The notes: generated by a model not told the origin, from the sequence alone. A stretch of 64,000 bases of DNA from Acanthosepion lycidas (GCA_963932145.1 OZ010590.1:51429112-51493111), one strand, 5' to 3'; shown: positions 22,399 through 35,187, numbered from the stretch's first letter. Numbers and translations: made by a program.

Positions 22399-22778
22399 AC
22401 CTGGAATCATTTTGTTGTTACAGGCTAAAGTGTCAAACACGCTTCACACACTCTTAGAGATATTATCCATCTCTCAGTTCCGAAACCGATAATGAATCAT
22501 TGATTTGTATTCGTTATTGTATTGGTTGCTTTCGGAAAATAACATTTTACCTCATACACACCGACCTCATATTCAACACCTGCTTCATACCGCTCACTTT
22601 TACAGTCAGACGTGAGACGCTCTAGAGATTTTTGATGCAAGGCTTAAACAGTACTAGCACCCAAATTTAATCAGCTTTTGTCTGACAATCCATGAGTAAA
22701 ATATTTGCATTTAAAATGGATTTCCTATTCCTCATAGAACATTTACAAAATCTACAGGTAAGAACGATAAACGGGCTG

Positions 22779-22857
22779 CGCCGCGTGGCGTAATGGAAAA
22801 GGCGTCTGGCTTCGAATCAGAAGATTGCGAGTCTCGAACTCGATCTCGTCGTTGTCG
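22779..22857 (+). pseudogene. tRNA-Arg(TCG) pseudogene with inverted T arm (unit 15)
   Basis: 79 nt, six longer than its siblings. The acceptor, D arm and TCG anticodon arm match the TCG reference. In the T arm, GCGAGTTCGAGTCTCG is replaced by a longer stretch with CTCGAACTCG at 22836-22845, which is the reverse complement of the normal CGAGTTCGAG. The T loop and B box (GTTCGAGTC) are lost, so transcription and folding should fail. A local inverted template switch is the simplest cause. Confidence 0.88.
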
Positions 22858-23442
22858 AATTTTGTAGTTCAACTAGATTCTTAAATCTTCTGGTATTTAT
22901 TGCTGTGATACAGCACTGAATGTCCAATTTAGAAAAAGTCGCTAAGGACTAAAGAACAGCCTCTTTCAGTATATACGTAGATTTTCTTGAACTTCAAGTC
23001 CCATTTCTTCCAGCCTTGATAATTTTGTAATTTTTTTTTTTTTTTTTTTTTTTTCCGGCAGACGTAGGTTTTTAAAATAAATCAAACATTTCGTGGAAAA
23101 TTTTGACATGTGCGACAATGCCTGACGAATTCATGCCTCTGATTCCATCGGAGGTGTCTTGTCACGGAAACATCTAACAAAACATAGATTAAAAGTGTAA
23201 AGAAACTTTGACGTATTTTAATCTCGGAAAAAATGCCATCATATCGGGCGACGACAAGTATATTGATAGGAAATAAATGTCGTTGGAAAATTCATTTCAC
23301 ACATCAAAATAGTTGTTCCGAGAAGCATGAAAATCACGAAATTCGTCTCAGTTGTCCGTATGTGGATTATGAACACCGTCAAATATGAAGAAATGATCTA
23401 TAATGATATTCCAGTTTGACGATCGACGCTAGCATGCTTTAG

Positions 23443-23526
23443 GTCAGGGTGGCCGAGCGGTCTAAGGCGCTGCGTTCAGGTTGCAGTCGGGTCTTCCCGG
23501 CGTGGGTTCGAATCCCACTCCTGACA
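23443..23526 (+). tRNA. tRNA-Leu-CAG: tRNA-Leu(CAG), C39T (unit 15)
   Basis: G·U at 31:39. Confidence 0.92.
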
Positions 23527-23930
23527 ATAGGACGATGTTATTTTCTTTTGCTATGATATATTTAGTCTTCCATGTAAAAAAATGAAAAAGAAAGAGCATT
23601 AAATTAAAAATCGCGTCTGTTGGCATGTCAATATTACGATCTAGAAGTTATGAAGAGCGTAAAAATACTAAAATGTAAATCATTTTGAAAACGATGCGTG
23701 CAATTGTACTGAACATAGGCTAGCTGTGTAAAATATAGTCATTCTTGAATACTAGACGATTCTGTGGTCAATGTGCAGAAATTGAATTTGAAAATAAATT
23801 TACTTTCTTGAAAGTTAACTTTTCCTAAAAGTTTTATTTTCGCCGTAATTATTGATGGATTGAGAATTATTTCCGAGCCGAGATATCAAATTGAATTGGG
23901 GAAAAAAAAAAAAAACCTATAGTAAAAGCA

Positions 23931-24002
23931 TTCCGATACCGGGAATCGAACCCTAGCAGCCTGGGTGAAAGCCAGGAATCCTAACCACTAGACCATGTGG
24001 GA
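23931..24002 (-). tRNA. tRNA-Glu-TTC: tRNA-Glu(TTC) (unit 16)
   Basis: C6/A67 class. The flank past its 3' end reads AGTAAAAG instead of AGGAAAAG. Confidence 0.74.
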
Positions 24003-24382
24003 ACCTCGAATCATTTTGTTGTTACAGGCTAAAGTGTCAAACAGGCTTCACACACTCTTAGAGATATTATCCATCTCTCAGTTCCGAAACCGATAATGAA
24101 TCATTGATTTGTATTCGTTATTGTATTGGTTGCTTTCGGAAAATAACATTTTACCTCATACACACCGACCTCATATTCAACACCTGCTTCATACCGCTCA
24201 CTTTTACAGTCAGACGTGAGACGCTCTAGAGATTTTTGATGCAAGGCTTAAACAGTACTAGCACCCAAATTTAATCAGCTTTTGTCTGACAATCCATGAG
24301 TAAAATATTTGCATTTAAAATGGATTTCCTATTCCTCATAGAACATTTACAAAATCTACAGGTAAGAACGATAAACGGGCTG

Positions 24383-24455
24383 CGCCGCGTGGCGTAATGG
24401 AAAAGGCGTCTGGCTTCGAAACAGAAGATTGCGAGTTCGAGTCTCGTCGTTGTCG
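24383..24455 (+). tRNA. tRNA-Arg-TCG: tRNA-Arg(TCG), T39A (unit 16)
   Basis: TCG allele with A at 39 (TTCGAAACAG), which turns the last anticodon-stem pair 31:39 from G·U into G·A. Found only in this copy. Confidence 0.64.
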
Positions 24456-25040
24456 AATTTTGTAGTTCAACTAGATTCTTAAATCTTCTGGAATTTATTG
24501 CTGTGATACAGCACTGAATGTCCAATTTAGAAAAAGTCGCTAAGGACTAAAGAACAGCCTCTTTCAGTATATACGTAGATTTTCTTGAACTTCAAGTCCC
24601 ATTTCTTCCAGCCTTGATAATTTTGTAATTTTTTTTTTTTTTTTTTTTTTTTCCGGCAGACGTAGGTTTTTAAAATAAATCAAACATTTCGTGGAAAATT
24701 TTGACATGTGCGACAATGCCTGACGAATTCATGCCTCTGATTCCATCGGAGGTGTCTTGTCACGGAAACATCTAACAAAACATAGATTAAAAGTGTAAAG
24801 AAACTTTGACGTATTTTAATCTCGGAAAAAATGCCATCATATCGGGCGACGACAAGTATATTGATAGGAAATAAATGTCGTTGGAAAATTCATTTCACAC
24901 ATGACAATAGTTGTTCCGAGAAGCATGAAAATCACGAAATTCGTCTCAGTTGTCCGTATGTGGATTATGAACACCGTCAAATATGAAGAAATGATCTATA
25001 ATGATATTCCAGTTTGACGATCGACGCTAGCATGCTTTAG

Positions 25041-25124
25041 GTCAGGGTGGCCGAGCGGTCTAAGGCGCTGCGTTCAGGTCGCAGTTGGGTCTTCCCGGCG
25101 TGGGTTCGAATCCCACTCCTGACA
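25041..25124 (+). tRNA. tRNA-Leu-CAG: tRNA-Leu(CAG), variable-arm wobble (unit 16)
   Basis: Variable arm starts TTGGG rather than TCGGG, giving a U·G pair; the fold is preserved. Confidence 0.92.
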
Positions 25125-25528
25125 ATAGGACGACGTTATTTTCTTTTGCTATGATATATTTAGTCTTCCATGTAAAAAAATGAAAAAGAAAGAGCATTAA
25201 ATTAAAATTCGCGTCTGTTGGCATGTCAATATTACGATCTAGAAGTTATGAAGAGCGTAAAAATACTAAAATGTAAATCATTTTGAAAACGATGCGTGCA
25301 GTTGTACTGAACATAGGCTAGCTGTGTAAAATATAGTCATTCTTGAATACTAGACGATTCTGTGGTCAATGTGCAGAAATTGAATTTGAAAATAAATTTA
25401 CTTTCTTGAAAGTTAACTTTTCCTAAAAGTTTTATTTTCGCCGTAATTATTGATGGATTGAGAATTATTTCCGAGCCGAGATATCAAATTGAATTGGGGA
25501 AAAAAAAAAAAAACCTATAGGAAAAGCA

Positions 25529-25600
25529 TTCCGACACCGGGAATCGAACCCTAGCAGCCTGGGTGAAAGCCAGGAATCCTAACCATTAGACCATGTGGGA
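25529..25600 (-). tRNA. tRNA-Glu-TTC: tRNA-Glu(TTC) (unit 17)
   Basis: C6/G67 class with A15. Confidence 0.78.
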
Positions 25601-25980
25601 ACCTGGAATCATTTTGTTGTTACAGGCTAAAGTGTCAAACACGCTTCACACACTCTTAGAGATATTATCCATCTCTCAGTTCCGAAACCGATAATGAATC
25701 ATTGATTTGTATTCGTTATTGTATTGGTTGCTTTCGGAAAATAACATTTTACCTCATACACACCGACCTCATATTCAACACCTGCTTCATACCGCTCACT
25801 TTTACAGTCAGACGTGAGACGCTCTAGAGATTTTTGATGCAAGGCTTAAACAGTACTAGCACCCAAATTTAATCAGCTTTTGTCTGACAATCCATGAGTA
25901 AAATATTTGCATTTAAAATGGATTTCCTATTCCTCATAGAACATTTACAAAATCTACAGGTAAGAACGATAAACGGGCTG

Positions 25981-26053
25981 CGCCGCGTGGCGTAATGGAA
26001 AAGGCGTCTGGCTTCGAATCAGAAGATTGCGAGTTCGAGTCTCGTCGTTGTCG
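25981..26053 (+). tRNA. tRNA-Arg-TCG: tRNA-Arg(TCG) (unit 17)
   Basis: TCG reference allele; last of a run of sixteen TCG units (2-17). Confidence 0.68.
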
Positions 26054-26636
26054 AATTTTGTAGTTCAACTAGATTCTTAAATCTTCTGGAATTTATTGCT
26101 GTGATACAGCACTGAATGTCCAATTTAGAAAAAGTCGCTAAGGACTAAAGAACAGCCTCTTTCAGTATATACGTAGATTTTCTTGAACTTCAAGTCCCAT
26201 TTCTTCCAGCCTTGATAATTTTGTAATTTTTTTTTTTTTTTTTTTTTTCCGGCAGACGTAGGTTTTTAAAATAAATCAAACATTTCGTGGAAAATTTTGA
26301 CATGTGCGACAATGCCTGACGAATTCATGCCTCTGATTCCATCGGAGGTGTCTTGTCACGGAAACATCTAACAAAACATAGATTAAAAGTGTAAAGAAAC
26401 TTTGACGTATTTTAATCTCGGAAAAAATGCCATCATATCGGGCGACGACAAGTATATTGATAGGAAATAAATGTCGTTGGAAAATTCATTTCACACATGA
26501 AAATAGTTGTTCCGAGAAGCATGAAAATCACGAAATTCGTCTCAGTTGTCCGTATGTGGATTATGAACACCGTCAAATATGAAGAAATGATCTATATTGA
26601 TATTCCAGTTTGACGATCGACGCTAGCATGCTTTAG

Positions 26637-26720
26637 GTCAGGGTGGCCGAGCGGTCTAAGGCGCTGCGTTCAGGTCGCAGTCGGGTCTTCCCGGCGTGGG
26701 TTCGAATCCCACTCCTGACA
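26637..26720 (+). tRNA. tRNA-Leu-CAG: tRNA-Leu(CAG) (unit 17)
   Basis: Reference sequence. Confidence 0.94.
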
Positions 26721-27126
26721 ATAGGACGACGTTATTTTCTTTTGCTATGATATATTTAGTCTTCCATGTAAAAAAATGAAAAAGAAAGAGCATTAAATTA
26801 AAATTCGCGTCTGTTGGCATGTCAATATTACGATCTAGAAGTTATGAAGAGCGTAAAAATACTAAAATGTAAATCATTTTGAAAACGATGCGTGCAATTG
26901 TACTGAACATAGGCTAGCTGTGTAAAATATAGTCATTCTTGAATACTAGACGATTCTGTGGTCAATGTGCAGAAATTGAATTTGAAAATAAATTTACTTT
27001 CTTGAAAGTTAACTTTTCCTAAAAGTTTTATTTTCGCCGTAATTATTGATGGATTGAGAATTATTTCCGAGCCGAGATATCAAATTGAATTGGGGGAAAA
27101 AAAAAAAAAAACCTATAGGAAAAGCA

Positions 27127-27198
27127 TTCCGACACCGGGAATCGAACCCTAGCAGCCTGGGTGAAAGCCAGGAATCCTAACCATTAGACCATGTGGGA
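27127..27198 (-). tRNA. tRNA-Glu-TTC: tRNA-Glu(TTC) (unit 18)
   Basis: C6/G67 class with A15. Confidence 0.78.
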
Positions 27199-27578
27199 AC
27201 CTGGAATCATTTTGTTGTTACAGGCTAAAGTGTCAAACACGCTTCACACACTCTTAGAGATATTATCCATCTCTCAGTTCCGAAACCGATAATGAATCAT
27301 TGATTTGTATTCGTTATTGTATTGGTTGCTTTCGGAAAATAACATTTTACCTCATACACACCGACCTCATATTCAACACCTGCTTCATACCGCTCACTTT
27401 TACAGTCAGACGTGACACGGTCTAGAGATTTTTGATGTAAGGCGTAAACAGTACTAGCACCCAAATTTAATCAGCTTTTGTCTGACAATCCATGAGTAAA
27501 ATATTTGCATTTAAAATGGATTTCCTATTCCTCATAGAACATTTACAAAATCTACAGGTAAGAACGATAAACGGGCTG

Positions 27579-27651
27579 CGCCGCGTGGCGTAATGGAAAA
27601 AGCGTCTGGCTTCTAATTAGAAGATTGCGAGTTCGAGTCTCGTCGTTGTCG
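27579..27651 (+). tRNA. tRNA-Arg-TCT: tRNA-Arg(TCT) (unit 18)
   Basis: First of seven consecutive TCT units. Loop CTTCTAA with C32; the perfect 14-bp palindrome CTTCTAATTAGAAG spans the anticodon. Confidence 0.65.
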
Positions 27652-28235
27652 AATTTTGTAGTTCAACTAGATTCTTAAATCTTCTGGAATTTATTGCTGT
27701 GATACAGCACTGAATGTCCAATTAAGAAAAAGTCGCTAAGGACTAAAGAACAGCCTCTTTCAGTATATACGTAGATTTTCTTGAACTTCAAGTCCCATTT
27801 CTTCCAGCCTTGATAATTTTGTAATTTTTTTTTTTTTTTTTTTTTTTTCCGGCAGACGTAGGTTTTTAAAATAAATCAAACATTTCGTGGAAAATTTTGA
27901 CATGTGCGACAATGCCTGACGAATTCATGCCTCTGATTCCATCGGAGGTGTCTTGTCACGGAAACATCTAACAAAACATAGATTAAAATGTAAAGAAACT
28001 TTGACGTATTTTAATCTCGGAAAAAATGCCATCATATCGGGCGACGACAAGTATATTGATAGGAAATAAATGTCGTTGGAAAATTCATTTCACACATCAA
28101 AATAGTTGTTCCGAGAAGCATGAAAATCACGAAATTCGTCTCAGTTGTCCGTATGTGGATTATGAACACCGTCAAATATGAAGAAATGATCTATAATGAT
28201 ATTCCAGTTTGACGATCGACGCTAGCATGCTTTAG

Positions 28236-28319
28236 GTCAGGGTGGCCGAGCGGTCTAAGGCGCTGCGTTCAGGTCGCAGTCGGGTCTTCCCGGCGTGGGT
28301 TCGAATCCCACTCCTGACA
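28236..28319 (+). tRNA. tRNA-Leu-CAG: tRNA-Leu(CAG) (unit 18)
   Basis: Reference sequence. Confidence 0.94.
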
Positions 28320-28725
28320 ATAGGACGACGTTATTTTCTTTTGCTATGATATATTTAGTCTTCCATGTAAAAAAATGAAAAAGAAAGAGCATTAAATTAA
28401 AAATCGCGTCTGTTGGCATGTCAATATTACGATCTAGAAGTTATGAAGAGCGTAAAAGTACTAAAATGTAAATCATTTTGAAAACGATGCGTGCAATTGT
28501 ACTGAACATAGGCTAGCTGTGTAAAATATAGTCATTCTTGAATACTAGACGATTCTGTGGTCAATGTGCAGAAATTGAATTTGAAAATAAATTTACTTTC
28601 TTGAAAGTTAACTTTTCCTAAAAGTTTTATTTTCGCCGTAATTATTGATGGATTGAGAATTATTTCCGAGCCGAGATATCAAATTGAATTGGGGGAAAAA
28701 AAAAAAAAAACCTATAGGAAAAGCA

Positions 28726-28797
28726 TTCCGACACCGGGAATCGAACCCTAGCAGCCTGGGTGAAAGCCAGGAATCCTAACCATTAGACCATGTGGGA
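28726..28797 (-). tRNA. tRNA-Glu-TTC: tRNA-Glu(TTC) (unit 19)
   Basis: C6/G67 class with A15. Confidence 0.78.
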
Positions 28798-29177
28798 ACC
28801 TGGAATCATTTTGTTGTTACAGGCTAAAGTGTCAAACACGCTTCACACACTCTTAGAGATATTATCCATCTCTCAGTTCCGAAACCGATAATGAATCATT
28901 GATTTGTATTCGTTATTGTATTGGTTGCTTTCGGAAAATAACATTTTACCTCATACACACCGACCTCATATTCAACACCTGCTTCATACCGCTCACTTTT
29001 ACAGTCAGACGTGACACGGTCTAGAGATTTTTGATGTAAGGCGTAAACAGTACTAGCACCCAAATTTAATCAGCTTTTGTCTGACAATCCATGAGTAAAA
29101 TATTTGCATTTAAAATGGATTTCCTATTCCTCATAGAACATTTACAAAATCTACAGGTAAGAACGATAAACGGGCTG

Positions 29178-29250
29178 CGCCGCGTGGCGTAATGGAAAAA
29201 GCGTCTGGCTTCTAATTAGAAGATTGCGAGTTCGAGTCTCGTCGTTGTCG
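29178..29250 (+). tRNA. tRNA-Arg-TCT: tRNA-Arg(TCT) (unit 19)
   Basis: TCT allele with C32 and the 14-bp palindrome. Confidence 0.65.
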
Positions 29251-29834
29251 AATTTTGTAGTTCAACTAGATTCTTAAATCTTCTGGAATTTATTGCTGTG
29301 ATACAGCACTGAATGTCCAATTAAGAAAAAGTCGCTAAGGACTAAAGAACAGCCTCTTTCAGTATATACGTAGATTTTCTTGAACTTCAAGTCCCATTTC
29401 TTCCAGCCTTGATAATTTTGTAATTTTTTTTTTTTTTTTTTTTTTTTCCGGCAGACGTAGGTTTTTAAAATAAATCAAACATTTCGTGGAAAATTTTGAC
29501 ATGTGCGACAATGCCTGACGAATTCATGCCTCTGATTCCATCGGAGGTGTCTTGTCACGGAAACATCTAACAAAACATAGATTAAAATGTAAAGAAACTT
29601 TGACGTATTTTAATCTCGGAAAAAATGCCATCATATCGGGCGACGACAAGTATATTGATAGGAAATAAATGTCGTTGGAAAATTCATTTCACACATCAAA
29701 ATAGTTGTTCCGAGAAGCATGAAAATCACGAAATTCGTCTCAGTTGTCCGTATGTGGATTATGAACACCGTCAAATATGAAGAAATGATCTATAATGATA
29801 TTCCAGTTTGACGATCGACGCTAGCATGCTTTAG

Positions 29835-29918
29835 GTCAGGGTGGCCGAGCGGTCTAAGGCGCTGCGTTCAGGTCGCAGTCGGGTCTTCCCGGCGTGGGTT
29901 CGAATCCCACTCCTGACA
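29835..29918 (+). tRNA. tRNA-Leu-CAG: tRNA-Leu(CAG) (unit 19)
   Basis: Reference sequence. Confidence 0.94.
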
Positions 29919-30322
29919 ATAGGACGACGTTATTTTCTTTTGCTATGATATATTTAGTCTTCCATGTAAAAAAATGAAAAAGAAAGAGCATTAAATTAAA
30001 AATCGCGTCTGTTGGCATGTCAATATTACGATCTAGAAGTTATGAAGAGCGTAAAAGTACTAAAATGTAAATCATTTTGAAAACGATGCGTGCAATTGTA
30101 CTGAACATAGGCTAGCTGTGTAAAATATAGTCATTCTTGAATACTAGACGATTCTGTGGTCAATGTGCAGAAATTGAATTTGAAAATAAATTTACTTTCT
30201 TGAAAGTTAACTTTTCCTAAAAGTTTTATTTTCGCCGTAATTATTGATGGATTGAGAATTATTTCCGAGCCGAGATATCAAATTGAATTGGGGAAAAAAA
30301 AAAAAAACCTATAGGAAAAGCA

Positions 30323-30394
30323 TTCCGACACCGGGAATCGAACCCTAGCAGCCTGGGTGAAAGCCAGGTATCCTAACCACTAGACCATGTGGGA
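30323..30394 (-). tRNA. tRNA-Glu-TTC: tRNA-Glu(TTC), T26A (unit 20)
   Basis: C6/G67 class with G15. Base 26, between the D and anticodon stems, is A (GGATACCTGG). Shared with units 21, 23 and 24. Confidence 0.78.
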
Positions 30395-30774
30395 ACCTCG
30401 AATCATTTTGTTGTTACAGGCTAAAGTGTCAGACAGGCTTCACACACTCTTAGAGATATTATCCATCTCTCAGTTCCGAAACCGATAATGAATCATTGAT
30501 TTGTATTCGTTATTGTATTGGTTGCTTTCGGAAAATAACATTTTACCTCATACACACCGACCTCATATTCAACACCTGCTTCATACCGCTCACTTTTACA
30601 GTCAGACGTGACACGGTCTAGAGATTTTTGATGTAAGGCGTAAACAGTACTAGCACCCAAATTTAATCAGCTTTTGTCTGACAATCCATGAGTAAAATAT
30701 TTGCATTTAAAATGGATTTCCTATTCCTCATAGAACATTTACAAAATCTACAGGTAAGAACGATAAACGGGCTG

Positions 30775-30847
30775 CGCCGCGTGGCGTAATGGAAAAAGCG
30801 TCTGGCTTCTAATTAGAAGATTGCGAGTTCGAGTCTCGTCGTTGTCG
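30775..30847 (+). tRNA. tRNA-Arg-TCT: tRNA-Arg(TCT) (unit 20)
   Basis: TCT allele with C32. Confidence 0.65.
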
Positions 30848-31431
30848 AATTTTGTAGTTCAACTAGATTCTTAAATCTTCTGGAATTTATTGCTGTGATA
30901 CAGCACTGAATGTCCAATTAAGAAAAAGTCGCTAAGGACTAAAGAACAGCCTCTTTCAGTATATACGTAGATTTTCTTGAACTTCAAGTCCCATTTCTTC
31001 CAGCCTTGATAATTTTGTAATTTTTTTTTTTTTTTTTTTTTTTTCCGGCAGACGTAGGTTTTTAAAATAAATCAAACATTTCGTGGAAAATTTTGACATG
31101 TGCGACAATGCCTGACGAATTCATGCCTCTGATTCCATCGGAGGTGTCTTGTCACGGAAACATCTAACAAAACATAGATTAAAATGTAAAGAAACTTTGA
31201 CGTATTTTAATCTCGGAAAAAATGCCATCATATCGGGCGACGACAAGTATATTGATAGGAAATAAATGTCGTTGGAAAATTCATTTCACACATCAAAATA
31301 GTTGTTCCGAGAAGCATGAAAATCACGAAATTCGTCTCAGTTGTCCGTATGTGGATTATGAACACCGTCAAATATGAAGAAATGATCTATAATGATATTC
31401 CAGTTTGACGATCGACGCTAGCATGCTTTAG

Positions 31432-31515
31432 GTCAGGGTGGCCGAGCGGTCTAAGGCGCTGCGTTCAGGTCGCAGTCGGGTCTTCCCGGCGTGGGTTCGA
31501 ATCCCACTCCTGACA
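31432..31515 (+). tRNA. tRNA-Leu-CAG: tRNA-Leu(CAG) (unit 20)
   Basis: Reference sequence. Confidence 0.94.
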
Positions 31516-31919
31516 ATAGGACGACGTTATTTTCTTTTGCTATGATATATTTAGTCTTCCATGTAAAAAAATGAAAAAGAAAGAGCATTAAATTAAAAAT
31601 CGCGTCTGTTGGCATGTCAATATTACGATCTAGAAGTTATGAAGAGCGTAAAAGTACTAAAATGTAAATCATTTTGAAAACGATGCGTGCAATTGTACTG
31701 AACATAGGCTAGCTGTGTAAAATATAGTCATTCTTGAATACTAGACGATTCTGTGGTCAATGTGCAGAAATTGAATTTGAAAATAAATTTACTTTCTTGA
31801 AAGTTAACTTTTCCTAAAAGTTTTATTTTCGCCGTAATTATTGATGGATTGAGAATTATTTCCGAGCCGAGATATCAAATTGAATTGGGGAAAAAAAAAA
31901 AAAACCTATAGGAAAAGCA

Positions 31920-31991
31920 TTCCGACACCGGGAATCGAACCCTAGCAGCCTGGGTGAAAGCCAGGTATCCTAACCACTAGACCATGTGGGA
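31920..31991 (-). tRNA. tRNA-Glu-TTC: tRNA-Glu(TTC), T26A (unit 21)
   Basis: C6/G67 class with A26. Confidence 0.78.
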
Positions 31992-32371
31992 ACCTCGAAT
32001 CATTTTGTTGTTACAGGCTAAAGTGTCAGACAGGCTTCACACACTCTTAGAGATATTATCCATCTCTCAGTTCCGAAACCGATAATGAATCATTGATTTG
32101 TATTCGTTATTGTATTGGTTGCTTTCGGAAAATAACATTTTACCTCATACACACCGACCTCATATTCAACACCTGCTTCATACCGCTCACTTTTACAGTC
32201 AGACGTGACACGGTCTAGAGATTTTTGATGTAAGGCGTAAACAGTACTAGCACCCAAATTTAATCAGCTTTTGTCTGACAATCCATGAGTAAAATATTTG
32301 CATTTAAAATGGATTTCCTATTCCTCATAGAACATTTACAAAATCTACAGGTAAGAACGATAAACGCGCTG

Positions 32372-32444
32372 CGCCGCGTGGCGTAATGGAAAAAGCGTCT
32401 GGTTTCTAATTAGAAGATTGCGAGTTCGAGTCTCGTCGTTGTCG
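32372..32444 (+). tRNA. tRNA-Arg-TCT: tRNA-Arg(TCT), T32 form (unit 21)
   Basis: TCT allele with T32 (GGTTTCTAATTAG). Followed by the AA-interrupted T tract found only here and in unit 24. Confidence 0.65.
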
Positions 32445-33030
32445 AATTTTGTAGTTCAACTAGATTCTTAAATCTTCTGGAATTTATTGCTGTGATACAG
32501 CACTGAATGTCCAATTAAGAAAAAGTCGCTAAGGACTAAAGAACAGCCTCTTTCAGTATATACGTAGATTTTCTTGAACTTCAAGTCCCATTTCTTCCAG
32601 CCTTGATAATTTTGTAATTTTTTTTTTTTTTTTAATTTTTTTCCGGCAGACGTAGGTTTTTAAAATAAATCAAACATTTCGTGGAAAATTTTGACATGTG
32701 CGACAATGCCTGACGAATTCATGCCTCTGATTCCATCGGAGGTGTCTTGTCACGGAAACATCTAACAAAACATAGATTAAAAGTGTAAAGAAACTTTGAC
32801 GTATTTTAATCTCGGAAAAAATGCCATCATATCGGGCGACGACAAGTATATTGATAGGAAATAAATGTCGTTGGAAAATTCATTTCACACATCAAAATAG
32901 TTGTTCCGAGAAGCATGAAAATCCCGAAATTCGTCTCAGTTGTCCGTATGTGGATTATGAACACCGTCAAATATGAAGAAATGATCTATAATGATATTCC
33001 AGTTTGACGATCGACGCTAGCATGCTTTAG

Positions 33031-33114
33031 GTCAGGGTGGCCGAGCGGTCTAAGGCGCTGCGTTCAGGTCGCAGTCGGGTCTTCCCGGCGTGGGTTCGAA
33101 TCCCACTCCTGACA
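33031..33114 (+). tRNA. tRNA-Leu-CAG: tRNA-Leu(CAG) (unit 21)
   Basis: Reference sequence. Confidence 0.94.
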
Positions 33115-33518
33115 ATAGGACGACGTTATTTTCTTTTGCTATGATATATTTAGTCTTCCATGTAAAAAAATGAAAAAGAAAGAGCATTAAATTAAAAATC
33201 GCGTCTGTTGGCATGTCAATATTACGATCTAGAAGTTATGAAGAGCGTAAAAATACTAAAATGTAAATCATTTTGAAAACGATGCGTGCAATTGTACTGA
33301 ACATAGGCTAGCTGTGTAAAATATAGTCATTCTTGAATACTAGACGATTCTGTGGTCAATGTGCAGAAATTGAATTTGAAAATAAATTTACTTTCTTGAA
33401 AGTTAACTTTTCCTAAAAGTTTTATTTTCGCCGTAATTATTGATGGATTGAGAATTATTTCCGAGCCGAGATATCAAATTGAATTGGGGAAAAAAAAAAA
33501 AAACCTATAGGAAAAGCA

Positions 33519-33590
33519 TTCCGATACCGGGAATCGAACCCTAGCAGCCTGGGTGAAAGCCAGGAATCCTAACCACTAGACCATGTGGGA
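33519..33590 (-). tRNA. tRNA-Glu-TTC: tRNA-Glu(TTC) (unit 22)
   Basis: C6/A67 class. The 5' flank reads CCTGGAATC rather than the CCTCGAATC usual for this class, which suggests a recombinant copy. Confidence 0.74.
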
Positions 33591-33970
33591 ACCTGGAATC
33601 ATTTTGTTGTTACAGGCTAAAGTGTCAAACACGCTTCACACACTCTTAGAGATATTATCCATCTCTCAGTTCCGAAACCGATAATGAATCATTGATTTGT
33701 ATTCGTTATTGTATTGGTTGCTTTCGGAAAATAACATTTTACCTCATACACACCGACCTCATATTCAACACCTGCTTCATACCGCTCACTTTTACAGTCA
33801 GACGTGACACGGTCTAGAGATTTTTGATGTAAGGCGTAAACAGTACTAGCACCCAAATTTAATCAGCTTTTGTCTGACAATCCATGAGTAAAATATTTGC
33901 ATTTAAAATGGATTTCCTATTCCTCATAGAACATTTACAAAATCTACAGGTAAGAACGATAAACGGGCTG

Positions 33971-34043
33971 CGCCGCGTGGCGTAATGGAAAAAGCGTCTG
34001 GCTTCTAATTAGAAGATTGCGAGTTCGAGTCTCGTCGTTGTCG
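33971..34043 (+). tRNA. tRNA-Arg-TCT: tRNA-Arg(TCT) (unit 22)
   Basis: TCT allele with C32. Confidence 0.65.
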
Positions 34044-34627
34044 AATTTTGTAGTTCAACTAGATTCTTAAATCTTCTGGAATTTATTGCTGTGATACAGC
34101 ACTGAATGTCCAATTAAGAAAAAGTCGCTAAGGACTAAAGAACAGCCTCTTTCAGTATATACGTAGATTTTCTTGAACTTCAAGTCCCATTTCTTCCAGC
34201 CTTGATAATTTTGTAATTTTTTTTTTTTTTTTTTTTTTTTCCGGCAGACGTAGGTTTTTAAAATAAATCAAACATTTCGTGGAAAATTTTGACATGTGCG
34301 ACAATGCCTGACGAATTCATGCCTCTGATTCCATCGGAGGTGTCTTGTCACGGAAACATCTAACAAAACATAGATTAAAATGTAAAGAAACTTTGACGTA
34401 TTTTAATCTCGGAAAAAATGCCATCATATCGGGCGACGACAAGTATATTGATAGGAAATAAATGTCGTTGGAAAATTCATTTCACACATCAAAATAGTTG
34501 TTCCGAGAAGCATGAAAATCACGAAATTCGTCTCAGTTGTCCGTATGTGGATTATGAACACCGTCAAATATGAAGAAATGATCTATAATGATATTCCAGT
34601 TTGACGATCGACGCTAGCATGCTTTAG

Positions 34628-34711
34628 GTCAGGGTGGCCGAGCGGTCTAAGGCGCTGCGTTCAGGTCGCAGTCGGGTCTTCCCGGCGTGGGTTCGAATCC
34701 CACTCCTGACA
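34628..34711 (+). tRNA. tRNA-Leu-CAG: tRNA-Leu(CAG) (unit 22)
   Basis: Reference sequence. Confidence 0.94.
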
Positions 34712-35115
34712 ATAGGACGACGTTATTTTCTTTTGCTATGATATATTTAGTCTTCCATGTAAAAAAATGAAAAAGAAAGAGCATTAAATTAAAAATCGCG
34801 TCTGTTGGCATGTCAATATTACGATCTAGAAGTTATGAAGAGCGTAAAAGTACTAAAATGTAAATCATTTTGAAAACGATGCGTGCAATTGTACTGAACA
34901 TAGGCTAGCTGTGTAAAATATAGTCATTCTTGAATACTAGACGATTCTGTGGTCAATGTGCAGAAATTGAATTTGAAAATAAATTTACTTTCTTGAAAGT
35001 TAACTTTTCCTAAAAGTTTTATTTTCGCCGTAATTATTGATGGATTGAGAATTATTTCCGAGCCGAGATATCAAATTGAATTGGGGAAAAAAAAAAAAAA
35101 CCTATAGGAAAAGCA

Positions 35116-35187
35116 TTCCGACACCGGGAATCGAACCCTAGCAGCCTGGGTGAAAGCCAGGTATCCTAACCACTAGACCATGTGGGA
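35116..35187 (-). tRNA. tRNA-Glu-TTC: tRNA-Glu(TTC), T26A (unit 23)
   Basis: C6/G67 class with A26; counterpart of unit 20 in the duplicated block. Confidence 0.78.

Larger units (their letters stand above)
28726..33518. repeat. Three-unit higher-order repeat, copy A (units 19-21)
   Basis: This is a 4793-bp block of three units in the pattern X, X, Y. The Y unit has the GTTTCTAATTAG form of tRNA-Arg, an AA interruption in the T tract and AATCCCGAAATTC in the Arg-Leu spacer. The X units have AAAATGTAAAG (one base shorter) and AAAAGTAC. The next block repeats the pattern with exactly the same length, which supports recent duplication of the whole block. Confidence 0.8.

Noticed and set aside
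24271-24525. An 84-codon frame on the minus strand of unit 16.
   Set aside because: It runs through the antisense of tRNA-Arg, is not open at this length in sister units, and is plainly a chance frame.
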